Part shown: positions 10,042 to 20,800 of the stretch, piece by piece
How the letters are laid out: the number at the start of each line of letters is the position of its first letter
Numbering within the stretch: position 1 is the first letter of the stretch
NCBI GenBank assembly: GCA_964035575.1
Contig: OZ037848.1
Span: 62,001 to 126,000, forward strand
DNA: 64,000 nucleotides
Direction of reading: 5' to 3'
Source of the DNA: Rhynchopus sp. YZ270_cl-10
Taxonomy: Eukaryota > Euglenozoa > Diplonemea > Diplonemida > Diplonemidae
Translations under genes and position numbers: made by a program
The notes under the pieces: generated by a model
What the model was told of the DNA's origin: nothing
The model's database searches: none
Seen by the model: the letters and a program-made list of their open reading frames with translations, nothing else

Positions 10042-11583
10042 TCACAGCCGCTCGTACTCTTCCTCTGGCGACAGGTCATCGCACGCAGCGTTGCTGTCCA
10101 GCGTATCATCCTCACCACCACCATCACCCCCATACGCTACACCGTCCAGCGGCAGCACCTCGGTGAAGACACCCAGGCCCTGTGGACGTGCAACACCACT
10201 CCCACCGATACCACTTCCCTCCCGCACCAAGGGATACGCAGACACACCGTCGCCACGTGCAGGGATGACATCAAGGGTGGTAAAGAAGAGAAGCAGGTGT
10301 GGGAAGCGGAGGCCGCCGCGTGCAGTGTTGACGAGGGTGGTCGCGGGGAGGTGTTGTGTGGGAGCTGCGGCACCCTTCTTATCTTTGCCCGCCTTCTTGG
10401 CAGGCTGCGCACCTTCCTGCGTGCCTTTGGCAGACCCTCCCTTCAGCACATCAGCTGCCTTCAGAGCGCCGTTCTCAGCCTCATCAGCCTTCTGATCATA
10501 ACGTTTGGGGCCATCTATTCCATCCTTCGGGTTGATCGTAACATCCACATCCCGACCTTGGTGCCCTTTTGCGTTCTTGTCATCCGCATTGACAGTGAGC
10601 AGACACATTGTCCCCGCAACAGCTTCTGCAGCCGTCATCGTTGTGCCCTGCGCACACATGCGACGCAGCTCCTCCAACACCTCCCTCCCCGCTGCATGCT
10701 CCTCTGCACTCTTCGTCTCGACCACAGCAACGTTCAACACCTCATACACCCTCTGCTTCGCAGCCATCCATTGTATGTAGTACGCAAAATCGGCGTCAGA
10801 AATGGCTTCAAAATTATTGACCCGACCGGCCTTGCCGCTTGACGTTACATTAGAAAAGAGGATTAGATGGTAAAAACTGGATTGTTTTGGTGCACTTTCT
10901 TGCGGCATAAAGGTACACACAACTTCGTCAGGACAATGAATCGAAGGAGACCGCGTATCGGAATCAAGAAAGCGAGACAAATCTGCCAGGTTTTCTATGA
11001 ACGTTAATGTACCGCCTATTTCATTAAAGATGAATTCCTGCACACCACGTTGATTTGCGAGAATTGGTGCAGTAAACTGCGAGGACGTTCCCTCCTTACG
11101 AACTCTCGGGAAACAGTTTATGAGCGACACCGTTTTCGAGATGGCAATCACGTTGAGCGTTTTTTCTGCTTCCTTTGCGAGATCGACCCCGGATGGATGC
11201 GTGAGGTTGACAGCACCAAAGCGCACTGCACCGTGGAGGCTGTGCGACCATGCAAATAGATCGTCGGTGATAAGATGCGAATCTTGGTTGAACCATTCGA
11301 CAATCCACAGCGCCCCAGACCTCGCAATGCCTGCCGCATCAGGAGCGGCAGAAGGCTCCTCCCCATCCACCCCCACATCAACAGGAATCCCCAACCAACT
11401 GTTCCCCCTCCTCCCACGCCCCATCATACGCTGTGTCACCGCTTCCTCCTGCTCCGCAAGCAGTGCCTCCAGCATTTCATCCACAAGATGCACTTCATGA
11501 ATCGTATACTCAGAAGCAGAAGAGGAGGAAGACCCCTCTTCACAGACACACGGAACCAGAAATACGAACCATAGAAGTTTCAT
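10042..11583 (-). CDS. Secreted or ER-lumenal protein with a thioredoxin-like fold
   Basis: A 513-residue protein starting at the ATG at 11583. It begins with a signal peptide (MKLLWFVFLVPCVC), followed by a Ser-rich stretch. Residues 89-145 (ALWIVEWFNQ, then RFGAVNLTH) resemble the first strand, helix and second strand of a thioredoxin or PDI domain, but the CxxC active site is absent, so a structural or chaperone role is more likely than redox catalysis. The C-terminal part (residues 330-420) is Lys/Ala/Glu-rich and probably disordered, and the tail is acidic. A TCTCACAG site lies about 60 nt before the ATG. The function is unknown; a DnaJ/PDI-type co-chaperone is one possibility. Confidence 0.65.
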   Translation of the reverse strand: MKLLWFVFLVPCVCEEGSSSSSASEYTIHEVHLVDEMLEALLAEQEEAVTQRMMGRGRRGNSWLGIPVDVGVDGEEPSAAPDAAGIARSGALWIVEWFNQDSHLITDDLFAWSHSLHGAVRFGAVNLTHPSGVDLAKEAEKTLNVIAISKTVSLINCFPRVRKEGTSSQFTAPILANQRGVQEFIFNEIGGTLTFIENLADLSRFLDSDTRSPSIHCPDEVVCTFMPQESAPKQSSFYHLILFSNVTSSGKAGRVNNFEAISDADFAYYIQWMAAKQRVYEVLNVAVVETKSAEEHAAGREVLEELRRMCAQGTTMTAAEAVAGTMCLLTVNADDKNAKGHQGRDVDVTINPKDGIDGPKRYDQKADEAENGALKAADVLKGGSAKGTQEGAQPAKKAGKDKKGAAAPTQHLPATTLVNTARGGLRFPHLLLFFTTLDVIPARGDGVSAYPLVREGSGIGGSGVARPQGLGVFTEVLPLDGVAYGGDGGGEDDTLDSNAACDDLSPEEEYERL

Positions 11584-12976
11584 TATTTGAAAAAACAAAA
11601 TTCAATTCATTTCTGTGAGAGGAGGGGGTAAATTGATAGGAACATCTGCAACAAAACCAATATATGCAATAAACACTCCAAAATCCATAGGGAGAGACCC
11701 TAGCTAAAGGTGGTTTTCCCTTTGTAATTCCTTCAGGAAGACCCCTATTCGAAGGGATGACAAAACAATTCTGACAGTGTAACCAGCAAAAACGTGTCAC
11801 AGAACCGCCTGTCTACTTCAGTACAAAGGGGCGGGAGGTGTTGTAGGGACGTTTTAAAATTGAAGCCCCTTTTTTTTTGAAAAATGAAACTTAATGAACA
11901 AAAGAAGAATACGTGCAGTGTCGAGAGTTGGGTCGTCACGTTTGGGGGAGGGGGGGTTTTACTGATAGAGTTGGGGGGGCTTCAGAAAGTGGATGGGGTG
12001 AAGATGAAGGCGAAAAAGGTAAGGAGAGATGACGTAGAGAGAGAGACAGAAGAAGAAGAAAAATCATGCGCAACAAAATGGACAACAAATGATCTTTTTT
12101 TGTCAAAAAAAGAAAAAAGAAAAAAGAAAAAAAACACAGCTTACCCTTTGAGACCCAGAGGGGGTGGCGACTTTTGGGATTAAAATCGGGGTACCCACAG
12201 GAGGAAGGTGAGTCATGTGGCCCCATTCACAAAAATAAAAGTGAGGGCGGAATCGAAATATTTCGTAACATCTGAATCGTGCAGAGTGCACAACAAAAAA
12301 AAATAAAAAAGACAGGAGACATTTGCACCTCTCGTGCACAATTCATAAAATAAAAGTATCAGAAAACATTACAGCTTTAGTAGTGCACACACCCCTCAAG
12401 ATACTTGTGTGCACTAGCCACCCTCATTTAAGGCTCAAGAAGAAAAGGGGCAAAAACGCCACATTCTCGGAAAAACCCTACCAACAACACGTTTTCCTTC
12501 GTTCTCTTTCCCCCGAGTATGATGGCCAATGGGAGGAGGGGGTGAGGGGGGAACGGGGTACCTTTGAAGAAAGTCCCCCTTCGCCACGCTCACTCCCCAG
12601 GTCCCTTCGGCAATGGGTTCGAGGAAAAGAGGAGGGAAAAAATGTTGTTTGGTTTTTTGCGTTCCATTCTCTCATCTGCATTTTTGTGGATCAGAGAGAG
12701 AAGGCAACACACACCCACCACCAGATTATTTGAGCAACCCCAGCAGTGAGGACACCACCCCTTCCTTCCCCCTTTCTTACCGCACACCGACAAAGTCAGC
12801 GCTTTTTCTTTTTTGGTGTGAACAAAAGAGATTTTTATGTTTTCACAAAAGTCGCTTTTGTGTCGACAAGATTGCAAAAGAGTCTCATTGAAGTCTGTAA
12901 AATAATGCTTCTGTTTTCGATCACACCAATGTACGGGGGGGTCGGTGGTATTTACATGTATATAGGAGGAAGAGAA
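11584..12976. other. Intergenic, nothing recognised
   Basis: Purine-rich on the plus strand, with long A/G runs near 11990-12140. Small open frames are low-complexity. Weak hairpin traces lie near 12310-12345. Confidence 0.5.
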
Positions 12977-12978
12977 TA

Positions 12979-14382
12979 CAGTGTGACACAGAATTAATGG
13001 CCGATGAAGACATTTTATAAAAAAACGGCAAATTTTGACAAGGACATATTCAAAACACCCCCAAAACATAAAATATTTACGCCCAGGAACACAATAAAAG
13101 CAAAAATATAATGGTTAAGGGTAAAGTGAACACTGAGGCCACGAGGGAAGGGTTGCGCCTACAGGCAGCGTCGCTAGTCGTTGTTGGCGGTAAGAGCCAT
13201 GATGAGGTGGCGGAGTTGCTGAACGTTGCGAAGAGGAGTTTGGGTAGGTGGGTGAAGGAGTACCGCGCTGGAGAGCGGAATTTTTCGGACAAGCCAGGGA
13301 GGGGACGCAAGAGATCGGCCACCACCGACACCGTTAAGAATAGGGTGGTTAGACACATGCGGGGCAAGCGGTTTCAGTCTTGCAGGAAAGTAGCGTCGCG
13401 ACTACAGATTTCGAGGGAGAGTGTCCGCAGGTGCCTGAAGGAGAAGGGGCTGAAGCCCGTTCAAACGAAGAGCAAACCAAAGCTCTCGGAAAAGAACATC
13501 ACTGCCCGGATAGAGTTTGCTGAAACGCATCGAAACACCGACTGGTCAAAGGTGATGTTCACCGATGAAAAAGACTTTTGGCTTTTTTCTCGGGTGAGCA
13601 AGAAGAACGATGTTGTCTGGGTTGCAGATGGTGATGAGCCGCCCCCAACCGTTGATAAGGTCAGGGCTACGCAGAAGGTTCACGTCTGGGGAGGAATCAC
13701 CACCAGAGGTAAGACGAAGCTCTATTTCTATGACGGTGCTCTCAATGCAGAGAAGTACCGTACGCTCGTCTTACAGAAAGCGCTCAAAGAAATAAAAGAA
13801 CTCCTGCCTGACAGTAGCTACACGTTTCAGCAGGATGGGGCACCCTGCCACACTGCGAACGTTACTCAAGCATTCCTCTCCTCCCAACCTTTCTCGTTCC
13901 TCCCTAAAGCTGACTGGCCAGGCAACTCCCCTGATCTCAATCCTATTGAGAACCTGTGGGCCAAGCTGCAGACTGCAGTCAACGAACGGGAGCCCAAAGA
14001 CGTGTCAGCACTTAAACGTGCCATCAACAAGGAATGGTCCAAGATGGACAATAGCTTCGTTGCACGTTACATCATGTCAATGCCACGACGCCTAGACGCA
14101 GTTCGCAATTCCAACGGAATGCACACAAAATACTAATGCATGCTCTATTTATTTTTGTGCACCCACTCGTTTGTACTGCTACACTGTATTTTTTTTTTTT
14201 ACACATACACCCTTTTTTACCAAAAAGGGATATTTCCATGTTAATATTTTCCCCACACACACACTTTTCATACACGGCCAGTTGAAAATGCAATGAAATG
14301 AGTCAAATTTTGCCTATTTTTTAGAATAATATAACAATTTTTACAAAATGTCGTCATCGGCCATTAATTCTGTGTCACACTG
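12979..14382 (+). mobile_element. Tc1/mariner element, apparently complete
   Basis: The 1404-bp element starts CAGTGTGACACAGAATTAAT and ends with its inverse. The inverted repeats extend about 40 bp with only two or three mismatches. It is flanked by TA on both sides (12977-12978 and 14383-14384), the target duplication typical of Tc1/mariner. A single uninterrupted transposase gene fills most of the interior. The matching termini and intact gene suggest recent insertion. Confidence 0.95.
13111..14136 (+). CDS. Tc1/mariner transposase, DD37E type
   Basis: A 341-residue transposase that cuts and pastes the surrounding element. Residues 10-110 form two helix-turn-helix units, with the AT-hook-like GRGRK linker at 64-67 between them. 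The catalytic residues are visible: Asp152 in FTDEKDF, Asp242 in FQQDGAPCH and Glu280 in SPDLNPIENLW. Spacing between the last two is 37 residues, giving a DD37E signature rather than the commoner DD34E/D. The frame has no interruption and all catalytic residues are present, so it may be active. It is the only complete plus-strand gene outside the 12.6-kb element, as expected for an independent insertion. Confidence 0.95.
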   Translation: MVKGKVNTEATREGLRLQAASLVVVGGKSHDEVAELLNVAKRSLGRWVKEYRAGERNFSDKPGRGRKRSATTDTVKNRVVRHMRGKRFQSCRKVASRLQISRESVRRCLKEKGLKPVQTKSKPKLSEKNITARIEFAETHRNTDWSKVMFTDEKDFWLFSRVSKKNDVVWVADGDEPPPTVDKVRATQKVHVWGGITTRGKTKLYFYDGALNAEKYRTLVLQKALKEIKELLPDSSYTFQQDGAPCHTANVTQAFLSSQPFSFLPKADWPGNSPDLNPIENLWAKLQTAVNEREPKDVSALKRAINKEWSKMDNSFVARYIMSMPRRLDAVRNSNGMHTKY

Positions 14383-14666
14383 TAGAGGGGACGTAAAAAC
14401 GTAAAAGATGAAACACATCTTTTTTGAGGGGAAAAAGGCAAAAAAAAAAGGGGGTGAAGTTGATAGTGCAAACGCCTCTGGGACGCAGGCACTAACACTC
14501 CACGAAAATGGCAACAAGGAAGTGGGGGGGAAAGAAAAGTTGGCAAAGATGGGTTTTAAAGCACCTCTCGTACTTTGTCACAAAAAAAAGGGGGGAGTTG
14601 AAAGTGCAAACGCCTCATTCAGCGGCGGACGCAGGCACTGGCAAAAAAAATAAAACAATAAAAAAG

Positions 14667-14703
14667 GTAAGATGAACCTAAACCCTCGCGTGCTTAGCCA
14701 CCT
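14667..14703. repeat. Dispersed hairpin, TAAGC-stem type
   Basis: GTAAGATGAACCTAA is followed by a CCCTCGCGTG loop and TTAGCCACCT. It matches the copies at 2728, 44452, 56566 and 61373. Confidence 0.55.
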
Positions 14704-16347
14704 AAAAAGTGGGGAGGAAAACAAATAACCGACAATAAAAAATGGCGGTTTTATTGTGAATCAGAAACAAGTCAACCAAAAGCTTTTGGTCACTTCTTCC
14801 TGTGGGGGTTGCCCTGTGTGTGGCGCAGGCGCGTCACCCAAAAAAAAAATATCAATATCACACGAAATCAGTGGGGGGTTTTATTGTCGGCCTCGGGGCC
14901 CAGCGGGCATTTTTCAGAGAAAATCACGTAACCGAAACAACGAACAAAAGGTGTCGAGAACTAGAGACTGTCTTGAGGTGCACCGCAACCCCAACCAGGC
15001 AAGCCCGACGTAAGGCCAGCCTTTTTAGCACCATCTATAAGTAGTGTTGCCGTAAGAAAATACTACTTGTTTTTTTTTTGCCCAACAACATAAGTAGCTC
15101 ATTTACTCTACACATCAAAGGTAAAGCCTATAAGGGCGTTCTCTTGTACAAAGTTGACTTGAAATACAAAAGCCCTCTCGTGAACAGTGTGTACCTTGGT
15201 ACAATGACTGGCTGCACCGGGGGTGGACACCCCACCATGCAGTCCTACATCCATTTCGTGGTTTACATCTGATATGTCCCATACAAAAAAAATATTGAAA
15301 GATGAACATGCTTCCGTGCCTACATCTAAAAAAAGAGAGAAAAAAATGGACATAATAGTCTGTGGGGAACACTCCCCAGAAGGGCAACACCAAATCACCC
15401 ACAGGAATCCGGAGGATATACTATATCAGCCCATGGTATACAGGTTTTATAATAGTTTTCTTGAGAGTGTGTTTTTCAAAACAGTGAAGCCATGTCGTCG
15501 TGTTGAGCGGCAGCGCTAACACTGAATCCAACAGATTATCAAAAAAGAAAAGAAAAGAAAAACAGAAACTGGGCGTCAGTTTAATATATCGCACTCGGTG
15601 TGATCTTCGCCTTTAGCTGCTTTGTCTGCGCTTTCGGCACCAATGAAGGAACCTACTCACAGGGTGCCATTACCATCGTTGATAGAGCACAGGTCTTGAT
15701 GTAAGATGTTTGACCCACAGCCAACGCTATGACATTACGCCATCACGAAAACCCGTGGCACCGTACAAACCTGAGCTCTGAATCCAACTACGAGCTTTTT
15801 AACAGCAGCAGCATTAATATACGGCTATTGGTGTGGACACAACGGGAGAGTTTTCGCCGCACTCTTGACGTTTGACCAAAAAAAATTGTGATCTGAGCCG
15901 AAGGCTCTCGTGTTAGTCGCCAAAAATAAAAATCATGATGCAAAACTACTTCTGGGTGATGGGAGCAAAAAAAATGAAAAAAAAAATAGGGTGAGGGATG
16001 CGGGATTTTGTTTCTTTGCTTTTTAAAAAGGTAGAAAATAATGTGCCCCGTGCACACATCTACACACACACGTCTTTTAAAACTGGGGGGAGGAAAGGGT
16101 TCTCCTCACACATCTTATTGGAAAAAGATGAACCTAAGCCTCTTCTGACACGCAAAGAAACTAGAGAAAGTCAGCGTGCAATATTGAGAGATAGTCTTCA
16201 TCTGCGAGCAAGCTTGTATCCTTTTGGTACAGACGCACCTCGGGAAGCGAAAGGCCACAAAGATACTGGGGGAAAAAAAAACAGGACAACTTGAAAGAGC
16301 AACGTGCCTCTCATGCATGCCACCTTAAAAAAAGGGGGGAAATTAGT

Positions 16348-16383
16348 AAGGTGAACGTAAGACTCTCGTGCTTGGGTCACCTT
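16348..16383. repeat. Dispersed hairpin, perfect outer stem
   Basis: AAGGTGA pairs perfectly with TCACCTT. The loop contains ACTCTCGTGC. Compared with the AAGATGA copies, the A-to-G difference restores a base pair. Confidence 0.6.
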
Positions 16384-17092
16384 TCTAAACAGCAATATGT
16401 TAATTCACATCACAACGCAGTCTATGTGCGTTGTCATGTGTACACACGGTTGCGTTTCCCGCCTCTTGTGAACAAAACACCTGTTGAAAAAAATTGAAAA
16501 AGTGTAAAAACTTCTCTGCCAAAATCACTGTAGCAGGTACCAAAAATGAAGTAAAAAAAAGGGGTGAATGGAAAAGGGATAAGGGGATCACAGGGCGTTT
16601 TGTTTTGAGCGAAGGGCGACAGAACGTAGAACCAACCCTTTATTCCCCTTGAGACAAACGAGGTGCCCCACTATGGGGGGGGCGATCCGTCTCAAAAAGA
16701 GAACGAGAACATGGGGGGTAAGCCTGCCCTTTTCATTAAAAAAAGGGAAACTGGATTCACACACTTTCAATTCAAGAGAGTGCAGCACATACGCCCGTTT
16801 TATTAAAAGAGAACAGTTGATGAAATGATACTAAGCCTCTCGTGCATGGCTTCATTAAAAATACAAACGTGAAGCCCCCTCCCCCCAAGGAAATGATCTG
16901 GAAATACGAAAAAAAAAAAAATGGCCAAATATTTTGTGTCTGCCTTCGAGCAAACTTTTTATTTTATTTTTGCGATTTTTTTTTTTTTGTTGTGTTTCCG
17001 ACACACAAATTACAAACATTCAGCCAGACTGTTTTTTTTTTTATTTGGAAAGAAAAGATTCACAAGATTATCTTAAGCCTCACTGTACTGTC

Positions 17093-17118
17093 ACCTTGAT
17101 CACAATCGTGATCAAGGT
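17093..17118. repeat. Perfect 11-bp hairpin
   Basis: ACCTTGATCAC and GTGATCAAGGT pair around AATC, directly after a TTAAGCCTCACTGTACTGTC sequence of the dispersed hairpin family. Confidence 0.7.
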
Positions 17119-17658
17119 AAAAGATCGGCAACCGAAGAGAGCGACATCACAAATCCTTCCAAAGCCTGCTTCTGGTCCATAAAATAAAAATTACACATAA
17201 AAAGCCAGACTCACTCGGAGGGATTTGTTAAGGGAGAGGGGGAGGAATTGCTTGCACAATCACAATCAGACACTCAAGACAAAAACCTATTTTTTTAAAA
17301 CCCACAAAAGCACGCGAAAACCCTGCTTTTAAAAGAAGAACAGCATTTTTCTTTAGAACTAAAAAAAACCTGAAAAAAACGAAAGGCTGGAACGAAGAAA
17401 AATATTTGAAACAGAGGAAGATCCTGACACTGCAGAGCGTGGCCACGTTACAGAAAACAAAAGGATGCACCTCATTGGTTTTGCACAAAAACACATCGTT
17501 TGAAGAAGTGGGTATTTAACATTAAAACCAAGAAGCCTCCCAGGGACTCAGCAAAACACAAAAAAAAAAGAGAAAAAAAAAAACAGCAAATCAACGTTGG
17601 GTGGAGAAGAGAGCTCAGAGACCCGATGTTGGGTCTAGAAGTCTTGTTTTGTACTCAC

Positions 17659-17700
17659 TTTACACCTTCTGGTATAAAGATCTGTACTCGGCCGAAGCCT
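17659..17700 (+). repeat. TCTGTACTC...GCCGAAGCC motif, partial copy
   Basis: Retains the right half of the motif (TCTGTACTCGGCCGAAGCCT), directly followed by a T run and the CTAATACAAC-type element at 17710-17760. Here the two dispersed signals are adjacent. Confidence 0.5.
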
Positions 17701-17709
17701 TTTTTTTTT

Positions 17710-17760
17710 GTGAAAACTTGATTTGTATTAGCGCAGACTCCCGAGGATGAGCTCCATATA
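17710..17760 (-). promoter_or_regulatory. Candidate 3' element downstream of the stop at 17849
   Basis: In the gene sense it reads a GGAGCTCATCCTCGGGAGTC block, then GCTAATACAAATCAAGTTTT. It lies about 90 nt beyond the stop codon. The same arrangement follows five other genes, which suggests a 3' processing or mRNA-stability signal, or a repeat that inserts preferentially there. Confidence 0.45.
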
Positions 17761-17848
17761 ATATACAGACAGCAAAGGTCTGACCACCACCCGAACCGAC
17801 TCCCCGACAACTTCCCACCCCCCCGCCCCCTCTTTGCTCTCTGTCCTT

Positions 17849-20800
17849 CTACTGCGCGAGCAACGGCTCTTCCCCGTCGTTCAGGCCCCCAGCCGGGGCG
17901 TGGTAGCTCTCCTCACCGGAGTCACTCTCGAGGTCCTCCGACTGGAAGTCTTCGCCTCTCCTGCTGCTACGCTTTTCACTGTGGAGGAAAGGGGTGTGGT
18001 GTTGGAAAAACATGGGGGGGATTGAAAAAGTTTGTTTCAACTTTGTTGTTTTTGTTTTTGTTTTTGTTACTCTGTTTCTTTTGTATTGCATTTCATTGTA
18101 GACCTGGGGGGGGGGGGGGGGGGTGAGGACATACAGGGAGGTCATCCAGGCCTGCTTCTCCCTGTCTCTGATCGCTGTGATCGCTGCTGCGGACATCAGG
18201 AGGTAAACGACGTTCGAGAGCACACCCGCGATCGCGAGGAAGAGGATTCCAATGTGCCAGACGCCCTTGGCACCAATGACATAGGGTTCCTGGTCGACAA
18301 TGCCCCATTGGCGCATCACCTCAATGCCGTCGGCAGCTCCGTCAAGTTTGTTGCCTGCAGCAAACACCTCGAGGTCGGACACGCTTGTCGTCATCATGAC
18401 AACAGCAATCACAAACACATCTGTCGAAGACCACGAAGACAGACACTCTGCAACGAAGTACAGACGCTTCTGCTCAGAAAGCTTGAGTGGCAGGAACCAA
18501 ATGCCCAGCCACACAACAAAGCTGAGGATGGGGATCACGATAACAACGAGGAAGATGCAGATGATCACAAACTGTAGACAGAGGTGTGTTGTGGGGTGGA
18601 TAAATGCCATATGCTTGCTGTCGTGCATACCGTGTTGATCGCCTTCGTCTCGGAGTCAGGTGCCTGGTCCACCCAGAAGCGGCACATCTCATAGAAAGTG
18701 TAGGAGCGTTCGATGCTCTGTTGGTTTTGTGTGATAAAAAATCATTTTCTACCTGATGTGGTATTTGGCCCAACGCTGCCAAACTCGGTTCAAAAGCAGG
18801 TGGGTGTTCTCTTAGAAGACACCTTTTTAGGTCGGTTGTTTGCATGCACAAAATGTGGCAAGAAAAAGGTTGCTAAGATGGTCGCGTCACTTCGCCACTA
18901 AAAGAACAGTCGAAACATACCTCATCCGGCGAGCCTTCAATAAAGACATTGATCAGCCCTTCGTTCTCTGTGCCCATGCTTGTCGTGACTGCGCCTGCAA
19001 TGAGCAGCCCGACACAACTCAGCAGCGACACAATCAAAAGGAACCGGGCACGCCACGCGATGGGGGCACGCTTCTCGCTCTTCTTCTTCTCCATCACACA
19101 CCACCTGAAGCACGTATGCTTTGTGTGCAAATGGGTGCGCATTGCCTCGCGCGTCGGGTCCTCAGCACCTTCATCAAACCACATCACCGTCGCGTACGAT
19201 CTGTCTGAAGACGCTGAAGCACCTCCCGCATGGCTCGCCTCCTCACGGATCTCCTTCTTCACAGACGCCACCACGTTTCTGTTGCTGAACATAATGACCT
19301 GCCCGACCAGGAGACCCAACCACTGCACAAACGCAAAGCAGTAGTACCCGTAGTAGTGGTCGATCTGCACGCGAAGTCTCAGCAGGTTTGTGTACCACAC
19401 TGGCGAATCGTTCCCAGGGTGCACATCGACGTTGACAAACGGCACCAACAGCAAGTTGATGTATGTAATCAGAAGCGACCACTTAGCCAGAAAATCGAGA
19501 ATACCGATCATGTACGTTCTCTTCCGGTGCGCAATCACAGTTGGGGGCAGGAAGAACAGCCAGAGCAGAGTCACGATACGGATCCATGCCCAACTGAACG
19601 AGAGGAACCCGATTCCGGCGCCCAGGAAAAACATGTTTGCGTCCCAAGCGTCCTTCATAAACTTCAGCGTTGTGTACTCGTAGTCGACAATGAGCTTAGT
19701 CTGCCCACCCATCCACAGGGTGTAGTCAATACCCACTGCGTTGTAGTAAAGGTCTGCAGACACCATCAGCCCCATCAGCACCACTAACGTCAGTGGAACA
19801 CCATAACGAATGTAGGCCGGCACGACAGGGTGCGCGAAGATCGACTCCCCCATGCGCAGTGTGTCCCACTTCGTTTCGCCCCCAAAGGTGGAACAGTCGT
19901 CGTCCGCAATTTCGCAGGCATGCTCAGCACCGTCCTCCTGGTGCATAAACTCATGCGTCTCTTCAGCCAAGGCGCGACGCAGTCTGTATGCAGTGAACAC
20001 AAAAATCAACCCAATCACAGTGAATGTGAACACCAAAAGGATCTTCCGCATGGTCTCCCCAGAGTCGAGCGTGGTGGTGTTGAACTTTTTGTACGGCGGG
20101 AGCGCCTCTCCGCAGACTGCCTCCTTTTGGATGTCGTCGAACTGCTTTGTTGCGTTGGCGGACTGCGGGAACGCGAAGAACTCAGCCAAACCGTTGTTAA
20201 AGTCCTGCGTGAGACGCTCCGAGGCTGCGTCTGCATTGTTGTCCAGCTTTTCGGCCCATGCCTTCAGCGCCTCTCCAGAGCAGGAGTGGCAGTGCACGGA
20301 GAACCCCACTTTGCCGATAGTAGCAGACGACACCGGCACCCTCATTGCTGCGTCCATATCAGAGTAGAGGCAGGTGGGCTGCGACAGAGTGTCTGTCAGC
20401 GTCGTTTCGAAGAGACGTTCCTTGTTGATCGTTGCGTCGATGTCCAGCTCAAGGTCAATCTCATTCAAATCCAAACGCATGGTCACGTCGTTGTCAATCG
20501 TGGAGCCTAAGCCGTCCCATTGGAAGTGCATGCGCAGAGAGATGGACAGACTCTGCGGGTTGCCACCTTGACGGAGATATGCGTTGACGTCGTCGAACGA
20601 AGCGAATTTGATGGTATTCGCGAGCTCCGTGCTGTCCGTCGCGTTGGGGACGAGAAGCTCCAGGTCCGAGAAGGAGTTGATGCCTGCGATCGTGATTTCG
20701 CTGATCTTCACCGCAATGTCTCCGATCTTCAAATCCTCTGGCGTGCCCTTCTGCACAATGTTCTTGCCGCTCGTCTCGATGACCTTGTTCAGAACAAATG

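Larger units (their letters stand above)
14383..17848. other. Intergenic, rich in dispersed hairpins
   Basis: No complete gene. Hairpins occur at 14403-14423 (AAAAGATG/CATCTTTT), 14465-14492 and 14603-14639 (AGTGCAAACGCCTC type), 14667-14703, about 15159-15205 (GAAATACAAAAGCCCTCTCG type), 16348-16383 and 17093-17118. A short plus-strand peptide-like stretch at 15585-15703 (ALGVIFAFSCFVCAFGTN, then a stop) looks like a membrane-protein fragment. Confidence 0.5.
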
